This document shows positions 54,446 through 64,000 of a DNA stretch of 64,000 nt, in pieces. Positions within the stretch are counted from its first letter, which is position 1. Each line of letters starts with the position of its first letter. The stretch spans positions 1 through 64,000 of the forward strand of contig USGP01000001.1 in assembly GCA_900554315.1 (NCBI GenBank). The letters run 5' to 3'. Below the pieces are notes generated by a model. The model worked only from the letters and a program-made list of their open reading frames with translations. It did no database searches and was not told the DNA's origin. The stretch comes from an uncultured Mycoplasmatota bacterium. GTDB lineage: Bacteria > Bacillota_I > Bacilli_A > RF39 > UBA660. A program made the position numbers and the translations under genes.

Positions 54446-56761
54446 ATGAATGCTTGGATAAAGAAGAATTTTAATGTACTTTTAATTATATTTATTTTAT
54501 TGCAACCAATATTTGATTTAATTACAGGATTTGGCATACATGTATGGCATGCTAATGTAACAATAGGAATTATTGTTAGAATCTTATTTTTATTATTTAT
54601 TTTTTACACGGTAATGTTTGTATACAAAAGGAAACAAAATTGGTTAATTTATGGATTATTACTGGCCTATGGTCTATTTTATATATCAGGAATGATTATG
54701 TATAAAGATGGAGTAGGGTTATTTGAGGAAATACAAGGATTATGTAGAGTGTTTTATTTCCCAGTATTATTAATTGCTTTATATAGCATAAAAGATGAAA
54801 TAAAAATTAGTAAAATGACTTTAATGGTAGTATTAGTAACATATTTAGTATGTATACTAGTACCAAATTGTCTAAATATAGGATTTGAAACTTATGAAAT
54901 AACCAAAGCAGGTACATTAGGATTCTTTAATTCTGCAAATGAAATAAGTGGAATTATTTCTTTATTAACCCCAATTATGATTTTAATATTTGTAAGTACC
55001 AAAAAGATAATACCAACGATTATAATTTCGGTTTTATACCTATACATTATATTGACTATAGGTACCAAAACTCCACTATTATCATTAGGAATTACAATAT
55101 TCTTTGCCTATATATGGTTCATTTATAAAGAAATAAAGCAAAAAAAATATAAGCCAATAGGAATTAGTTTAATAGCTTTAATAGTTTTTATAATAGGATT
55201 AGTTTTAATATTACCAAAGACAACTTTTTATAAAAACATTGAAACACACTTAAATTATTTAAAACTTGATAATGTTACAGAAGTATTTGAAAATGAACAT
55301 TTAGTAGATCATTTCATATTTAGTTCAAGATTATCATTCTTAGAAGATAGGCAAACAGATTATATGAAAAGTAATATATATCAAAAACTATTTGGAATCG
55401 GTTACCTAAAGAATAATAAAGAAGCAAAAGCCGTAGAAATGGATTATTTTGATATATATTATAGTCATGGGATTATAGGATTTATCTTATTCTTTGGAAT
55501 TTATGGATATATTTTCTATTTAATTATGAAAGATAGAAGAAAGTTAGATTTTGAACAATACATGTTATACGTAAGTGTTATATTAAGTATATTCTTATCT
55601 TTCTTTACAGGACATATTATAACAGCACCAGCAGTAAGTATATTAGTAACGGTATTATTATTAATGCTTGCAAAAACTAAAAAGAAAAAACTTCTATTTA
55701 CAGCTTACAGTTTAAATGTAGGCGGAATAGAGACTGCTCTTATAAACTTAGTAAATAGAATTAATTTAGATAAATATCAGGTTGAAATATTATTAGAGAA
55801 AAAAGAAGGTATTTTCCTAGATAAAGTAAAAGAAGAAATTACAGTAAAAGAATATAAAGTATATGATAATAGAAATATTATGATAAGGAAATTTTTAAAT
55901 CTTACAAAAAGATTACTATTTACACTAACAAACTATCATACATATGACTTTAGTTGTTGCTATGCTACATATAGTTTAAGTGGAAGTAAGCTAGCAAAAA
56001 TAGCCTCAAAGAATAATGCCTTTTATGTTCATAATAATTATAAAGATTTATATAAAGATGAAAAGAAAGAAAAAGAATTCTTTGATAATAGAGGAATAGA
56101 AAATTTTGGACATATTATCTTTGTATCAAATGAATACCAAAAAGAGTTTTTAAGATTATATCCAAATTTAAAAAACAAAGTATTAGTATTAAACAATTTT
56201 ATAGATACAAAAAGTATTTTAGAAAAGAGCAAAGAAGAAGTAAAAGAAAAAAAACCAAAAGATAAAAAACTATTTGTCTTTGTAGGTAGATTAGATGATG
56301 ATGCCAAAAAAGTAGGAAGAGCTATATTACTAGCAAAAGAAATAAAAGAGATGGAATTATGGCTAGTAGGAGATGGACCAGATAGGGGAAAATATGAGGA
56401 ATTAGTAAAAAAAGAAAGAGTAGTATCTAGAGTTAAATTCTTAGGAAAGCAAAAAAATCCATATCCTTATATGAAAATGGCAGATTATGTTCTTATGACA
56501 TCAGACTATGAAGGCTTCCCAGTTATTTATTTAGAGGCAATCACTTTACAAAAACCATTAATCACAACAATAGATGTTAGTGATGATAAACTAAATATTG
56601 GAAAAGATTATGCTACAATTATTTCAAAAGATCAAAAAGAAATGACAAAACAAGTAAAAGAAATTCTAAAAAGGTCATCTAAAACAAAGAAAATAGATAT
56701 CGAAAAATTACAAGCAACACGAATGGATGATTTTGAAAAATTATTTGATGGAGTGATATAA
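54446..56761 (+). CDS. Fusion of O-antigen ligase/polymerase-like and GT4 glycosyltransferase
   Basis: A 771-aa protein with two parts. Residues about 1-405 contain around eleven membrane segments in the Wzy/WaaL style, with a large external loop (about 260-330). From about 408 a soluble GT-B glycosyltransferase (family 4) begins: FTAYSLNVGGIETALINLV, FVGRLDDDAKKVGRAI, LVGDGPDRGKYEEL, and SDYEGFPVIYLEAI are its donor-site motifs. Ligase/polymerase and transferase are normally separate proteins. It starts a seven-gene run of surface-glycan genes and overlaps the next gene by one base. Confidence 0.87.
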   Translation: MNAWIKKNFNVLLIIFILLQPIFDLITGFGIHVWHANVTIGIIVRILFLLFIFYTVMFVYKRKQNWLIYGLLLAYGLFYISGMIMYKDGVGLFEEIQGLCRVFYFPVLLIALYSIKDEIKISKMTLMVVLVTYLVCILVPNCLNIGFETYEITKAGTLGFFNSANEISGIISLLTPIMILIFVSTKKIIPTIIISVLYLYIILTIGTKTPLLSLGITIFFAYIWFIYKEIKQKKYKPIGISLIALIVFIIGLVLILPKTTFYKNIETHLNYLKLDNVTEVFENEHLVDHFIFSSRLSFLEDRQTDYMKSNIYQKLFGIGYLKNNKEAKAVEMDYFDIYYSHGIIGFILFFGIYGYIFYLIMKDRRKLDFEQYMLYVSVILSIFLSFFTGHIITAPAVSILVTVLLLMLAKTKKKKLLFTAYSLNVGGIETALINLVNRINLDKYQVEILLEKKEGIFLDKVKEEITVKEYKVYDNRNIMIRKFLNLTKRLLFTLTNYHTYDFSCCYATYSLSGSKLAKIASKNNAFYVHNNYKDLYKDEKKEKEFFDNRGIENFGHIIFVSNEYQKEFLRLYPNLKNKVLVLNNFIDTKSILEKSKEEVKEKKPKDKKLFVFVGRLDDDAKKVGRAILLAKEIKEMELWLVGDGPDRGKYEELVKKERVVSRVKFLGKQKNPYPYMKMADYVLMTSDYEGFPVIYLEAITLQKPLITTIDVSDDKLNIGKDYATIISKDQKEMTKQVKEILKRSSKTKKIDIEKLQATRMDDFEKLFDGVI

Positions 56762-57669
56762 TGCCAAAGTTTAGTATTGTAATACCAGTCTATAACGTAG
56801 AAAGATATTTAAAAAGAACCCTAGATAGTGTGTTTAATCAAACATATCAAGACTTTGAAGTAATTGTAGTAAATGATGGATGTACAGATAAAAGTATGAA
56901 TATTGCTAAAAAATATAAAGTTAAAATAATTGATAACCAACGAGTAGGAGTAAGTGAAGCAAGAAATATAGGTGCAAAACAAGCAATAGGAGAATACTTA
57001 CTCTTCCTAGATAGTGATGATTACTGGGATAAAGAATTATTAGAAAAGATAAATAAAAGTTTAGATAACAAACCAGATCTAGTAAGATTTCAAGTAAGAA
57101 CAGTCACCGATAAAAATGAAATTACAGACTATAACGAAGATGAGTTTACAGGATTAACAGGTGTTGAAGCTTTCAATAAAATAGTAAATTTTCATTTTAT
57201 AGAAAGTATTTGGTGCTATGCTATAAAAAAAGAGTTTTATGAAAGAGAAAAGTTTAAATTTAAAAAAGATATGATTCATGAAGACTTTGGATTAACTCCA
57301 TTAATTATTATAAAAGCAAATAAAGTAAATTCTATTTCTTATATTGGGTATAACTATTACAGAAGAACAGGAAGTATTATGAACACAAATGATTATAGTT
57401 GGACACAAAGAAAAGTACATGATTTTTATTATCATTATCAATACTTAAAAAAAGAAATAGAAAAGGTAAAAGGAGACACATCCATATTTAAAAGTTACAT
57501 TGCAAATAGTATGTTAAAAAAAATTTGTGAATTAGATAAAAAAGATTATCAAGAATACAAAAAAAGAATAAAAAAGGATAAAGTAGAAAAAGACTTACTA
57601 ACAAATACTTTACCAAGAAAAATCAAAAAAGTAATTGTTTCAATAAGTCCAAAATTGTATTATAGATAG
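56761..57669 (+). CDS. GT2 family glycosyltransferase
   Basis: A 302-aa GT-A enzyme: FSIVIPVYNVERYLKRTLDSV, VNDGCTDKS, and LFLDSDDYW (donor-metal motif, about 81-89), then HEDFGLTPL as the acceptor-side motif. Cytosolic, it adds a sugar to a lipid-linked acceptor; specificity is unknown. ATG overlaps the previous stop (TAATG), with GGAGTG upstream. Confidence 0.92.
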   Translation: MPKFSIVIPVYNVERYLKRTLDSVFNQTYQDFEVIVVNDGCTDKSMNIAKKYKVKIIDNQRVGVSEARNIGAKQAIGEYLLFLDSDDYWDKELLEKINKSLDNKPDLVRFQVRTVTDKNEITDYNEDEFTGLTGVEAFNKIVNFHFIESIWCYAIKKEFYEREKFKFKKDMIHEDFGLTPLIIIKANKVNSISYIGYNYYRRTGSIMNTNDYSWTQRKVHDFYYHYQYLKKEIEKVKGDTSIFKSYIANSMLKKICELDKKDYQEYKKRIKKDKVEKDLLTNTLPRKIKKVIVSISPKLYYR

Positions 57670-57684
57670 AAGTAGAGGTGTCTT

Positions 57685-58689
57685 ATGAAAAAGGAAAGTA
57701 AAAAAGAAGAAATAAATGTAAAGAAAGAGAAGATATCAGTTGTTGTTCCTTGCTACAATGAACAAGAATCATTACCAATTTTTTATGAGGAAATTACTAA
57801 AATTGCAAAAGAGATGAAAAATCAAGATTTTGAATTTTTATTCATTAATGATGGTAGTAAAGATGATACATTAAAAATATTAAAAGAATTAGCCCAAAAA
57901 GATGAAAGGGTAAGATTTATATCTTTCTCTAGAAACTTTGGTAAAGAAGGGGGCATGTATGCAGGACTAGAGAATGCTACTGGAGACTATGTTGCGATAA
58001 TGGATGCTGATATGCAAGATCCACCTGCTATGATTAAAACAATGTATCATGATATCAAAGAAGAAGGTTATGACTGTGTTGCTTTATGTAGCCCAAGCCA
58101 TAAAGGATATAGTCCTCTAAGAAAATTCTTTACAAATTGCTGGTACAAATTAATTGGAAAAATATCATCTACTCCTCAAGTACCAGGAGCAAGAGATTTT
58201 AGATTAATGAAAAGAAAAATGGTAGATGCCATTGTTAATATGAAAGAATATAATCGTTATTCCAAAGGAATCTTTAGTTTTGTAGGGTTTAATACCAAAT
58301 GGATAGAATATGAAGCTCCAGATAGAGTAGCAGGAACATCCAAATTTAACTTCTGGAAGTTATTTAAATATGCACTAGAGGGAATATTAGCATTCTCAAC
58401 TACACCATTAGTAATATCTGCAATCATCGGTTTGATTTTCTGTTTAATCGCTTTTATCGCAATCATTGTAATTATTATAAAAACTTTAGCTTTTGGAGAT
58501 CCCGTAGGAGGATGGCCATCACTTGCATGTATGATAATGTTTGTCAGTGGAGTACAATTATTCTTCCTAGGAGTATTTGGAATGTATATGTCAAAACTAT
58601 ATCTAGAAGTAAAGAAAAGACCAATCTATATTCCATCTGAAACAGAAAAAGACTTAAAAGAAAAAGAAAGTAAGAAAGAAGAAAAATAA
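57685..58689 (+). CDS. GT2 polyprenyl-phosphate glycosyltransferase (GtrB/DPM1-like)
   Basis: A 334-aa enzyme with a soluble GT2 domain (VVPCYNEQESLPIF, INDGSKDDTL, MDADMQDPP, RDFRLMKR) and two C-terminal membrane segments (about 232-262 and 272-305). This is the layout of GtrB/CsbB-type enzymes that make undecaprenyl-phosphate sugar. Its lipid-linked product is the likely donor for the polytopic proteins downstream. AGAGGTG precedes the ATG. Confidence 0.92.
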   Translation: MKKESKKEEINVKKEKISVVVPCYNEQESLPIFYEEITKIAKEMKNQDFEFLFINDGSKDDTLKILKELAQKDERVRFISFSRNFGKEGGMYAGLENATGDYVAIMDADMQDPPAMIKTMYHDIKEEGYDCVALCSPSHKGYSPLRKFFTNCWYKLIGKISSTPQVPGARDFRLMKRKMVDAIVNMKEYNRYSKGIFSFVGFNTKWIEYEAPDRVAGTSKFNFWKLFKYALEGILAFSTTPLVISAIIGLIFCLIAFIAIIVIIIKTLAFGDPVGGWPSLACMIMFVSGVQLFFLGVFGMYMSKLYLEVKKRPIYIPSETEKDLKEKESKKEEK

Positions 58690-59655
58690 ATGACTGACAT
58701 TAGTATTATTGTACCAATATACAATGCTGAAAAATATTTAAATAAATGTATTAAATCACTAATAAACCAAACGAAACAAGAATTAGAATTTGTTTTAGTA
58801 AATGATGGTTCTACTGATACATCTGAAGATATTATAAAAAGCTATAAAGATAAAAGAATTAAATACTTTAAAAATAAAAATCAAGGGATTGGTAAAACAA
58901 GAAATTTTGGAATAGATAAAGCAACAGGGAAATATATTATGTTCCTAGACAGTGATGACTATCTAGCAACTCATGCCTGTGAAGAATTATTTAATAAAGC
59001 AGAAAAAGATAACTTAGACTTAGTAATAAATAATTTTTATAGAGTAGAGGAAGAAACAGACCAACAAGAAGAAATAAAAATACCAGAATTTAAAAACACA
59101 ACATTAAAAGAAAATAAAAATTTGTTACTAGATGTAAATTTAGCACCCTGGAATAAACTTTACAAAACAAGCCTTTTAAAGAAAAATAAAATTAAGTTTG
59201 TAGAAGACTTAAAATATGAAGATGCTCCATTTGTAGTAGAAACAATGGATAAAGCTAAAAAAATCGGACAAGTTTCAGAATGCTTAAATTATTATATCAT
59301 TCATAAAAATAGTGAAACTACAGTAAGAGATAAAAAGATATTTGATATAATAGAAATCGTTGATAAAATAAGAAAGTATTTTTCTAAAAGAAAAGAGTTC
59401 ACAGAAACTGTGGATAAATTATCTGTAAGAATCTTAACCAATTATACAATTCAACAAAGAGTACAACAGGATAGAGAAGTAGGAAAAGAATTTATTGATA
59501 AAGCTTTTAAATACATGAAAGAAAATATTCCAGACTATAAAGATAATAAATATTATGAAAACAGAGGATTTTTAAGAAGAACAATAGAAAAAAATAAATT
59601 CTTAACAAAAACATATTGTAATTATTATAGGAAGAAGCACAAGATTGGAGACTGA
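58690..59655 (+). CDS. GT2 family glycosyltransferase
   Basis: A 321-aa GT-A enzyme with ISIIVPIYNAEKYLNKCIKSL, VNDGSTDTSE, and MFLDSDDYL, and KYEDAPFVVE as the acceptor motif. It begins directly after the previous stop codon with only a weak binding site, so its translation probably depends on coupling. The transferred sugar is unknown. Confidence 0.92.
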   Translation: MTDISIIVPIYNAEKYLNKCIKSLINQTKQELEFVLVNDGSTDTSEDIIKSYKDKRIKYFKNKNQGIGKTRNFGIDKATGKYIMFLDSDDYLATHACEELFNKAEKDNLDLVINNFYRVEEETDQQEEIKIPEFKNTTLKENKNLLLDVNLAPWNKLYKTSLLKKNKIKFVEDLKYEDAPFVVETMDKAKKIGQVSECLNYYIIHKNSETTVRDKKIFDIIEIVDKIRKYFSKRKEFTETVDKLSVRILTNYTIQQRVQQDREVGKEFIDKAFKYMKENIPDYKDNKYYENRGFLRRTIEKNKFLTKTYCNYYRKKHKIGD

Positions 59656-59660
59656 GAAAT

Positions 59661-60986
59661 ATGATAGAAAAAATAAAAAACATAAAACTATCAAAAAAAC
59701 AACAAACAATCATTATTCTAGCTAGTATCTTTATCATGATGTTAGTATTAAACTTGTTAACACCATTATTAGCAGATGATTATTCCTACTCTTTAAGTAC
59801 AGATAATACTAAAATTAATAGCTTAATGGACATTATGAATTATCAAATACAACATTATTTACATTGGGGAGGAAGAACAGTTGCGCATACAATTGCACAA
59901 TGTTTTCTTATGTTTCCTAAATTCATTTTTAGTATTGTTAATTCGCTAATGTACATTATATTAATATATTTAATATATTTACATGCCAAAGATAATTCTA
60001 CAACTCAAAAACCAATATTACTATTATTAATTCATCTTGGGTTATGGTTTTTATTACCAGTATTTGGACAGACATGCCTATGGTTAGTTGGTTCGTGCAA
60101 TTATCTTTGGACAACAGTAATTATTTTACTTTTATTATTACAATATAGAAAAAGTAGCGGCAACAACGATACAATAAAACAAATAATAGGAACCTTTTTG
60201 TTAGGTATTATAGCAGGATGGACAAATGAAAATACTTCTGTCGGATTATTAGTTATAATTGTTGGATTGTTAATTATAAAGAAAGCTAGATATCAAAAAA
60301 TAAAGAAATGGGAAATTGGTGGATTAATTGGATCATTAGTAGGCTTCTTTACGTTAATATTAGCTCCAGGAAATTTTGTAAGATCAGAAAGTTTTGTAGA
60401 TAAAACATTTATACTAGTAAAGTGGCTAAAAAGAATACTAGATAATACAACGACAATGTTACAATATACCATGCCTATTTTAGTGTTAGGAATTATTTTA
60501 GTAACTATTTATGTATATAATAAAAAGAAAATAAAGCCAGAATTTTTTATATATGTAATAGCAGGATTTTCTGCAATTTATGCGATGGTTTTATCACCAA
60601 CCTTTCCAGCAAGAGCATGGTTTGGAGTAATAGTATTTTGGATAATTGCATGTACACAATTAATTTATAATTTAGAAGATATAAGTAAAAAATTTAAGCC
60701 TATAATAATAGATGCAGTGATAATATTAGCAATTTTATGTATAAACCCAGTTTTAACTACAGCAAAGGAAACATTGAATCTACATAGAGTATGGGAGTAT
60801 AGAATTGAGTATATTGAGAAAGAAAAAAAATTAGGAAACAAGAATATTGAACTTTCTGCTTATTATACCAATGATAACCATAGTCCTAATTATGGTATAC
60901 CAGATATTGGAAGTTCAAAAAAAGGATGGCCTAATGTAGCTATTGCATATTATTATAAAATAAAATCTATAAAGTCTAACACCTAA
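59661..60986 (+). CDS. Polytopic membrane protein (DUF6056-like, GT-C type)
   Basis: A 441-aa protein with about ten to eleven membrane segments. An early external loop contains LLADDYSYSLS (about 34-44) and HYLHWGGRTVAH (about 69-80), the pattern of DUF6056 proteins. The acidic loop after the first membrane segment is the usual GT-C catalytic position. It probably transfers a sugar from a polyprenyl-phosphate carrier at the outer face. It lies 5 bases after the GT2 gene. Confidence 0.78.
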   Translation: MIEKIKNIKLSKKQQTIIILASIFIMMLVLNLLTPLLADDYSYSLSTDNTKINSLMDIMNYQIQHYLHWGGRTVAHTIAQCFLMFPKFIFSIVNSLMYIILIYLIYLHAKDNSTTQKPILLLLIHLGLWFLLPVFGQTCLWLVGSCNYLWTTVIILLLLLQYRKSSGNNDTIKQIIGTFLLGIIAGWTNENTSVGLLVIIVGLLIIKKARYQKIKKWEIGGLIGSLVGFFTLILAPGNFVRSESFVDKTFILVKWLKRILDNTTTMLQYTMPILVLGIILVTIYVYNKKKIKPEFFIYVIAGFSAIYAMVLSPTFPARAWFGVIVFWIIACTQLIYNLEDISKKFKPIIIDAVIILAILCINPVLTTAKETLNLHRVWEYRIEYIEKEKKLGNKNIELSAYYTNDNHSPNYGIPDIGSSKKGWPNVAIAYYYKIKSIKSNT

Positions 60987-61014
60987 TAAAAATAATAAAT
61001 ATAGAAAGGGAAAA

Positions 61015-61038
61015 ATGTTGAAAAAGAACATTTTATAG
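61015..61038 (+). CDS. Seven-residue upstream ORF (MLKKNIL)
   Basis: ATG 61015 has a good binding site (GAAAGGGA, 61004-61011) and the stop TAG is 61036-61038, only 7 bases before the ATG of the next gene, which itself lacks a binding site. The tiny ORF may load ribosomes that then re-initiate. It could also be a chance ORF. Confidence 0.4.
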   Translation: MLKKNIL

Positions 61039-61045
61039 TAAAAAT

Positions 61046-62794
61046 ATGATTAAAAAAAGTAAAAAGGAACAAATTTATAATACCCTACAACAATCTTCAT
61101 TTTTTCTATTAATAGTAACTACACTAATACTAATTATAACGAACTTATTATTTGTATTTAATATAACAATAACACCATATCATCTACCAATTATATATAT
61201 TTTTACAACAATAGGATATATGATTTGGAAAAAGAAAGAATGGAAGAAAGCAATTATTGCGATAGCAATTGCTTCAGTTGTATTTATTGGATGCGCTTAT
61301 GCAGCTACAAAAACGTATGATGGAACACCAGATGGAAATACATATCATAAGTTGGCTGTAGGTGCACTAAAGAATGGATGGAACCCACTTTATGAAAGTG
61401 TAGGGGATTTTAATAAGAAAGAAGGTAATCCATTTGATGTTTATAAAGATAATGTAAATGTTAATTGGGTAGATCACTATGCAAGGGGAACTGAAACATT
61501 TGGTGCAGTAGTATACGCATTTAGTGGAAATATTGAAACAGGAAAAATGTTTAATTTATTGTGGATATACATAGGTTTATTCGTTATATTTGGGCTTTTA
61601 AAGCAAATGAATCTTAATAATTGGAAAAGCTTATTAATAGCAATTATTTTAGCATTTAATCCAATTATGTTAGTACAAATAGCAAATTACTATTTGGATG
61701 GAGTATTAGCAATTAGTTTATTTATTATCATACTATGTTGCTTATTGCAATTTAAAAAATTATCACCAGAAGAATCAAAAATGAACTATCTTATTTTAGG
61801 AATGGCAATAATTTGGTGTTGTAATGCCAAATTTACTGGTCTAGCATTTGCAGCCGTATTCTGTGGAGTGTATTACCTTTACAAACATATTAAAAATTAT
61901 ATTAAAGACAAAAATAATTTTAAAAAGATATTTATAAAAGATACAATATTTTATGTAGTTACTGTGTCAATTGCAGTGTTAATAGTAGGTGGTTCGACTT
62001 ACACCAAAAATATGATTGATCATGGAAATCCGTTATATCCATTATACGGAAAAGGGCACGTTGATAATATGGTAATGATGGAGATTCCTAAATCATTACA
62101 AGATAAAAATAGATTAACAATCTTCTTAACAAGTATATTTGCTAAAGGAGAAAATGTTTCTCCTAGTTATTCTGATGAAGGAAACGAGCCGGATTTAAAA
62201 GTTCCTCTAACTTTCACACAGGAAGAACTTGATAATTATTCAATACCAGATATTAGAATGGGAGGATTTGGTCCACTGTTTAGTGCAATTTTTATTCTAA
62301 GTATAATTGGTACAATATGTATTATTGTAGAGTATATAAGAAATAAAAATTGGAATCAATTAATTCCATATATAATTACTTTAGGATTAATTGCCTGCTT
62401 AATTTTATTTTTAGATGGAGGGTATTGGTCCAGATATATACCATATTTCTATTTGGTACCAGCTTTCGTATTGATTCATTATTTACAAAAAGAATTTAAA
62501 GCACATAAAGTAGCAAATATTTTTGCCCTAGTAATAGTAATTATTTTTATAGTTAATTCTGGATTAATATTTAGAACACAATACCATAGTATTATTGGTA
62601 ATAATGAATATGTTCAAATTAGGATAGATAGATTCAAAACTTATGCAAATGAAAATAAAAACAAAAAAATCCTTATAAATCTACAACATCATGGCATTCA
62701 AGGAGTACAATATAATATTGATGATTTAGGAGTTAAAAACTATAAGTTGACAGATAAAAAACAGAAAAATGACGGATATATGTTTACGTATTAA
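61046..62794 (+). CDS. Polytopic glycosyltransferase-like membrane protein (GT-C/PMT-like)
   Basis: A 582-aa protein with about twelve membrane segments. After the third segment an external loop carries YDGTPDGNTYHKLAVGALKNGWNPLYE (about 92-118), an acidic GT-C-type loop, followed by EGNEPDLKVPL in a large loop and a soluble C-terminal tail. It probably uses a polyprenyl-phosphate sugar made by the GtrB-like enzyme. ATG 61046 lacks a ribosome binding site and follows a seven-residue upstream ORF. Confidence 0.78.
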   Translation: MIKKSKKEQIYNTLQQSSFFLLIVTTLILIITNLLFVFNITITPYHLPIIYIFTTIGYMIWKKKEWKKAIIAIAIASVVFIGCAYAATKTYDGTPDGNTYHKLAVGALKNGWNPLYESVGDFNKKEGNPFDVYKDNVNVNWVDHYARGTETFGAVVYAFSGNIETGKMFNLLWIYIGLFVIFGLLKQMNLNNWKSLLIAIILAFNPIMLVQIANYYLDGVLAISLFIIILCCLLQFKKLSPEESKMNYLILGMAIIWCCNAKFTGLAFAAVFCGVYYLYKHIKNYIKDKNNFKKIFIKDTIFYVVTVSIAVLIVGGSTYTKNMIDHGNPLYPLYGKGHVDNMVMMEIPKSLQDKNRLTIFLTSIFAKGENVSPSYSDEGNEPDLKVPLTFTQEELDNYSIPDIRMGGFGPLFSAIFILSIIGTICIIVEYIRNKNWNQLIPYIITLGLIACLILFLDGGYWSRYIPYFYLVPAFVLIHYLQKEFKAHKVANIFALVIVIIFIVNSGLIFRTQYHSIIGNNEYVQIRIDRFKTYANENKNKKILINLQHHGIQGVQYNIDDLGVKNYKLTDKKQKNDGYMFTY

Positions 62795-62813
62795 TAAGAG
62801 AGAAGGATTTGAT

Positions 62814-64000
62814 ATGAAGTATTTAAAATATATAGTTGCTATTATAGCTATATTAGTTTGTATAATAATATTTGGATTAAATATTATATATATGTCTGAT
62901 GTATGTGATTCGTGGCAGGAAATTGTGAGTATTTCATATTTTGGAATAGGGAATTTATTAATTACAATTTTAATAGCAACAGGCCTTATTAAAATCATCA
63001 ATTGGATAGAACAAAAAAGAGAAAAGAATGAAAAAAAGATATCTTCTAAAAAGAAATATATAATAATCGGACTAGCATTATTAGTATATATAATAATTGG
63101 AATTATATGGGTAGTATTAAGGGATTCTACTCCAATAGCTGACTCCATGAGAGTATATGAAGCAGCAACAGATATTTTTAAAGGAAGAAATTTAACAAGC
63201 GTGAGATATTTTGAATTAAATCCTCAAAATCTTTCTATATCATTTTTCTTTTCTTTATTATTTACCATTTTTCATTCTAATAGTTTATGGATAATTAAAA
63301 TAGCAAATATTATTGCTAATTGTTTTACTATAATAGGTTTATTTTTAATTACAAAACTATTAAAAAAAGACTATGATATAAATGAAACAAAAAGCTTAGT
63401 ATTATCATTAACCTATATACCTATTATTCTATTAGTAAATTTTATATATGGAGATATTATTAGTTTGCCATTTAGTGTATTTAGTATTTACTTTACGATG
63501 AAGTATGGAAAAGAAAATAAAGTTTATCACTTATTGATTTCGGCATTCTTAATGATGATAGCAGTAATATTAAGAATGAATAATCTGATATTAGTTATAG
63601 CTAGCATATTATACTTAATACTAAATCTACAAATAAAAGATAAAAGCCTAGATAAAAAAGAAAAAGCAAAAAAAATAGGAATAAAATTGACCTTGATGAT
63701 AGTATTTATCATAATTTCATTAGTTCCTTCTAAAATAGCAACAGCAACTCTACAAAATCAATATGATTTAGATAAAAAAAGGGAAATACCAGCGACTAGA
63801 TATATTGCAATGGGAATGCAAGAAGGGACAAGAGCAAATGGTTGGTATAATTCTGAAACAGGGGACATTGCACATACAGAGAAAAAGATCAACCATGAAC
63901 AATATAATGATATGATAAAAGAAAGATTAACATATTTTTCTAATCATATCCCATATACAATAAAGTTTTATATAAAAAAAGTAGCTTCAATGTGGACAGA
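62814..64000 (+). CDS. Polytopic GT-C-like membrane protein, 3' end outside window
   Basis: Open frame from ATG 62814 (AGAAGGA 7 bases upstream) to the window end, at least 395 residues. Translation shows repeated hydrophobic segments and a first external loop after the third segment with STPIADSMRVYEAATDIFKG, whose Asp is in the expected GT-C catalytic position. A large loop near the end contains the YIAMGMQEGTRANGWYN stretch. Likely a polyprenyl-phosphate-dependent glycosyltransferase. The C terminus is missing. Confidence 0.8.
   Translation, partial: MKYLKYIVAIIAILVCIIIFGLNIIYMSDVCDSWQEIVSISYFGIGNLLITILIATGLIKIINWIEQKREKNEKKISSKKKYIIIGLALLVYIIIGIIWVVLRDSTPIADSMRVYEAATDIFKGRNLTSVRYFELNPQNLSISFFFSLLFTIFHSNSLWIIKIANIIANCFTIIGLFLITKLLKKDYDINETKSLVLSLTYIPIILLVNFIYGDIISLPFSVFSIYFTMKYGKENKVYHLLISAFLMMIAVILRMNNLILVIASILYLILNLQIKDKSLDKKEKAKKIGIKLTLMIVFIIISLVPSKIATATLQNQYDLDKKREIPATRYIAMGMQEGTRANGWYNSETGDIAHTEKKINHEQYNDMIKERLTYFSNHIPYTIKFYIKKVASMWT

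Overview
The window is one continuous stretch of AT-rich chromosome that opens in the 3' end of an rRNA operon (partial 23S, then 5S). TGA is used as an ordinary stop (for example at the end of tsaE and of the nitroreductase gene), so the genetic code is standard. Strong GGAGG-type ribosome binding sites, a lipoteichoic-acid-synthase-like enzyme, LytR-CpsA-Psr, PASTA, sortase and GatCAB proteins, and the order pcrA-ligA-gatCAB all point to a walled low-GC Bacillota. Desulfoferrodoxin, a flavin reductase fused to rubredoxin and an iron-dependent alcohol dehydrogenase point to an anaerobe. The 5S rRNA, about 108 nt, is unusually short and resembles Mollicutes-type 5S, so an uncultured gut Bacilli lineage close to Erysipelotrichia or RF39 is my best guess. 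It is not proven from this sequence.

Layout. 1-545: 23S end, 5S, terminator. 590-8014: tldD-tldE, then the t6A genes tsaE-tsaB-rimI and tsaD; a regulated unit (Arg-rich leader peptide, three hairpins, M20 deacylase, acetyltransferase) sits between rimI and tsaD. 8126-11931: an operon of Fe-alcohol dehydrogenase, FIST protein and aldehyde dehydrogenase. 12027-20766: membrane and redox housekeeping genes, a TauA/ThiY-type ABC transporter, YfcE and Nudix hydrolases. 20823-24805: a surface module with a thioester/isopeptide adhesin, a sortase and a membrane protein. 24885-37318: pcrA, two tandem nucleotidyltransferases, a BI-1 protein, ligA, a transglutaminase-like protein, an OB-fold membrane protein and gatCAB. 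37372-45071: a receptor with a degenerate GGDEF domain, a YihY/BrkB membrane protein, an LtaS-like enzyme and a superoxide/redox-stress operon. 45131-54313: a cell-wall hub made of an LCP-PASTA protein, a 1326-residue glucosaminidase, a KilA-N protein and a kinase-less PASTA protein. 54446-64000: a surface-glycan cluster with a ligase/GT4 fusion, three GT2 enzymes and three polytopic glycosyltransferase-like proteins, the last cut by the window end.

Nearly every transcription unit ends in a perfect Rho-independent hairpin, often with the stop codon inside it, and the next promoter begins in or just after the terminator T-run. No transposon, CRISPR array, tRNA or known riboswitch was found. 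The most striking element is the leader at 4861-5136. It has a near-consensus promoter, a 21-residue ORF with eight arginines among its last twelve residues, two mutually exclusive hairpins and a perfect 10-bp terminator ahead of an ArgE/DapE-like gene. I read this as a probable translation-dependent attenuator that I cannot match to a described element.
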